A stretch of DNA of 64,000 bases from Lachnospiraceae bacterium A4. Its GTDB lineage: Bacteria > Bacillota > Clostridia > Lachnospirales > Lachnospiraceae. A program made the translations under genes and the position numbers. The notes under the pieces were generated by a model. That model saw nothing but the letters and a program-made list of their open reading frames with translations. It ran no database searches and was not told the origin of the DNA. This document shows, piece after piece, positions 62,725 through 64,000 of this stretch (position 1 is its first letter; every line of letters starts with the position of its first letter). Location of the stretch: contig KE159532.1 of NCBI GenBank assembly GCA_000403215.2, positions 15,846 to 79,845 on the forward strand. The letters are read 5' to 3'.

Positions 62725-64000
62725 ATGGACAGCAAACCATTACCGGTAGGGATTGATAATTTTGAGCATTTAATAACAAGGGGATATTATTTTATAGATA
62801 AGACATGCTTTATCAAAGAGCTGTTGGACAAAAAGGGAAGTGTCAATTTATTTACGCGCCCGCGCCGCTTTGGAAAAACGCTGAATATGAGTATGCTTCA
62901 GTATTTCTTTGAAGATATGCGCACGGACGATGACACGAAAAAAGACAACACGTATCTTTTTGAGAATATGAAAATTATGGAGGCGGGTGAGGAGTATCTT
63001 GCGCATATGGGAAGCTATCCTGTGATCAATCTGACATTGAAGGATGCCAAGCAGCCTGATTTCACACTTGCATATGAGGTGCTCAAGTGGCAGATTGCGG
63101 ACGAGTATGCAAGACACCAATACATTTTGCAGGATGAGCGGCTTGCTGCGGAGCGGGACACCTATATGGAGATTCGGATGCGCAGGGCAGACCGCAGCGC
63201 ATACAATAATTCCATCAAATTCCTGTCACAGTGCTTGCAAAAATATTACGGCAAAAAAGTGATTATCCTGATTGATGAATACGATGTGCCGCTTGAGAAT
63301 GCGTTTACCCAGAATTTCTATAATGAAATGACAGGGTTTATCCGCTCTTTGTTTGAGTCTGCCTTAAAAACAAACAGCAGTTTGGAATTTGCTGTGATAA
63401 CAGGGTGCCTTAGAATTTCAAAGGAGAGTATTTTTACCGGACTGAATAATCTTGAAGTGATATCCATTCTTGACTGGAATTATGGGGAGTATTTCGGATT
63501 TACAGAACAAGAAGTCCGTAAACTTTGCAATGACTATGAACTGGGGCAAAAATATGATCTAATTAAAGAATGGTATAATGGATATATATTCGGAAATACC
63601 AAGGTCTATAATCCGTGGAGTGTTATCCAGTATGTGAAGGCATTGACAACGCATGAGGAGGAGTTCCCGCGGTCATACTGGGCCAATACATCCTCGAATA
63701 CCGTAGTGCGCAGGCTGATTGAACTGGCGGATGACAGCGTAAAGAGTGAACTGGAAAATCTGATTGACGGAGGCACGGTGGAGAAGCCTGTCCATGAGGA
63801 CATCACTTACAGCGAAGTGTATGAGCGCATGGAGAATCTGTGGAATTTTATGTTTTTTACCGGATATTTCAAGAAAACAGGCGAGCGGATGGGAGAGGAT
63901 GATATGCGTTATCTGACGCTTGCGATACCCAATCGGGAAGTGCGCTATATTTTTCGTGAAAAGATTATGGCATGGTTTGAGCACAAAATGAAAACGCGGG
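62725..64000 (+). CDS. AAA-ATPase-like protein (PF09820 type), runs off the window
   Basis: 425 residues are visible from ATG 62725 (AAAAGAGGTGCAGT before it) and the frame is open at the end of the window. PVGIDNFEHLITRGYYFIDK then RPRRFGKTLNMSML (P-loop variant) and VIILIDEYDVPLENAF (Walker B-like) define the AAA-ATPase-like family, which usually ends in a PD-(D/E)XK nuclease-type domain of about 100-150 residues beyond the cut. These genes are common and often multicopy in gut anaerobes; function unproven, with mobile or defence roles proposed. Confidence 0.9.
   Translation, partial: MDSKPLPVGIDNFEHLITRGYYFIDKTCFIKELLDKKGSVNLFTRPRRFGKTLNMSMLQYFFEDMRTDDDTKKDNTYLFENMKIMEAGEEYLAHMGSYPVINLTLKDAKQPDFTLAYEVLKWQIADEYARHQYILQDERLAAERDTYMEIRMRRADRSAYNNSIKFLSQCLQKYYGKKVIILIDEYDVPLENAFTQNFYNEMTGFIRSLFESALKTNSSLEFAVITGCLRISKESIFTGLNNLEVISILDWNYGEYFGFTEQEVRKLCNDYELGQKYDLIKEWYNGYIFGNTKVYNPWSVIQYVKALTTHEEEFPRSYWANTSSNTVVRRLIELADDSVKSELENLIDGGTVEKPVHEDITYSEVYERMENLWNFMFFTGYFKKTGERMGEDDMRYLTLAIPNREVRYIFREKIMAWFEHKMKTR

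Overview
The window reads as a chromosomal segment of a gut-type Firmicute of the class Clostridia, most likely a Lachnospiraceae member. The basis is the moderate-to-low GC coding style, AGGAGG-type ribosome binding sites, TTGACA/TATAAT promoters, and the mix of families: LplA/B/C-type sugar ABC importers, YesM/YesN two-component pairs, LytTR/AgrC-like pairs, the TIGR03915/TIGR03916 gene pair, Rpn-type PD-(D/E)XK proteins and a multimodular GH10 xylanase of the kind known from Roseburia relatives. The species cannot be named from the sequence alone. No rRNA, tRNA or CRISPR array was seen.

Region 1 (1-9,997) is a decaying accessory region. It holds a PAAR-like (DUF4280-type) gene, several secreted or lipoprotein genes of immunity/accessory character, a VgrG/gp5-like spike gene reduced to its OB-fold and beta-helix end, and fragments of other genes. 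Scattered through it are two PD-(D/E)XK protein families and a family of about 155-bp palindromic, MITE-like elements. These have GGAACTGT termini and 3-bp TNA target duplications. One element splits the VgrG-like gene precisely; others cap truncated genes. The arrangement suggests a contractile-injection or secreted-toxin island worn down by mobile repeats.

Region 2 (9,998-24,208) is a mixed efflux and housekeeping stretch: a 5'-truncated MATE gene, a cytidylate-kinase-like protein, a heterodimeric ABC exporter whose first subunit has lost its Walker A loop, a sigma factor with its DUF4179 partner, a 35-residue small ORF, an MFS transporter, argC, an RsmF-type rRNA methyltransferase, two MATE transporters and a small XRE regulator.

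Region 3 (24,209-38,931) holds ferritin with a promoter/operator, an ECF sigma factor with a membrane protein and an ABC-2 type transporter, a LytTR/AgrC-like pair, a diguanylate cyclase, recQ, a YjbR protein, a response-regulator remnant ending in a repeat arm, a SUKH-like protein, the radical-SAM/DUF4130 pair, and a LacI-family regulator.

Region 4 (38,932-61,700) is a xylan/oligosaccharide utilisation locus. The divergent LacI regulator faces a fucose-isomerase-like gene across three GTGCAC-core operator candidates; a fourth lies just after the isomerase gene. Then come a YesM/YesN sensor-regulator pair, a sugar-binding lipoprotein, two permeases, a second paralogous binding protein, an intracellular GH43, an intracellular GH8 Rex-like exo-oligoxylanase, a chemoreceptor with a beta-rich insert, and a 2,070-residue secreted GH10 xylanase with N-terminal CBM-like repeats, CBM9-like modules and seven Ig-like repeats. 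The inferred flow is: the xylanase cuts xylan outside the cell, the binding protein and permeases import oligosaccharides, GH43 and GH8 trim them inside, the sensor pair and regulator set expression, and the chemoreceptor may steer the cell.

Region 5 (61,701-64,000) carries a SAM-dependent methyltransferase and the start of an AAA-ATPase-like/PD-(D/E)XK gene that runs off the end.
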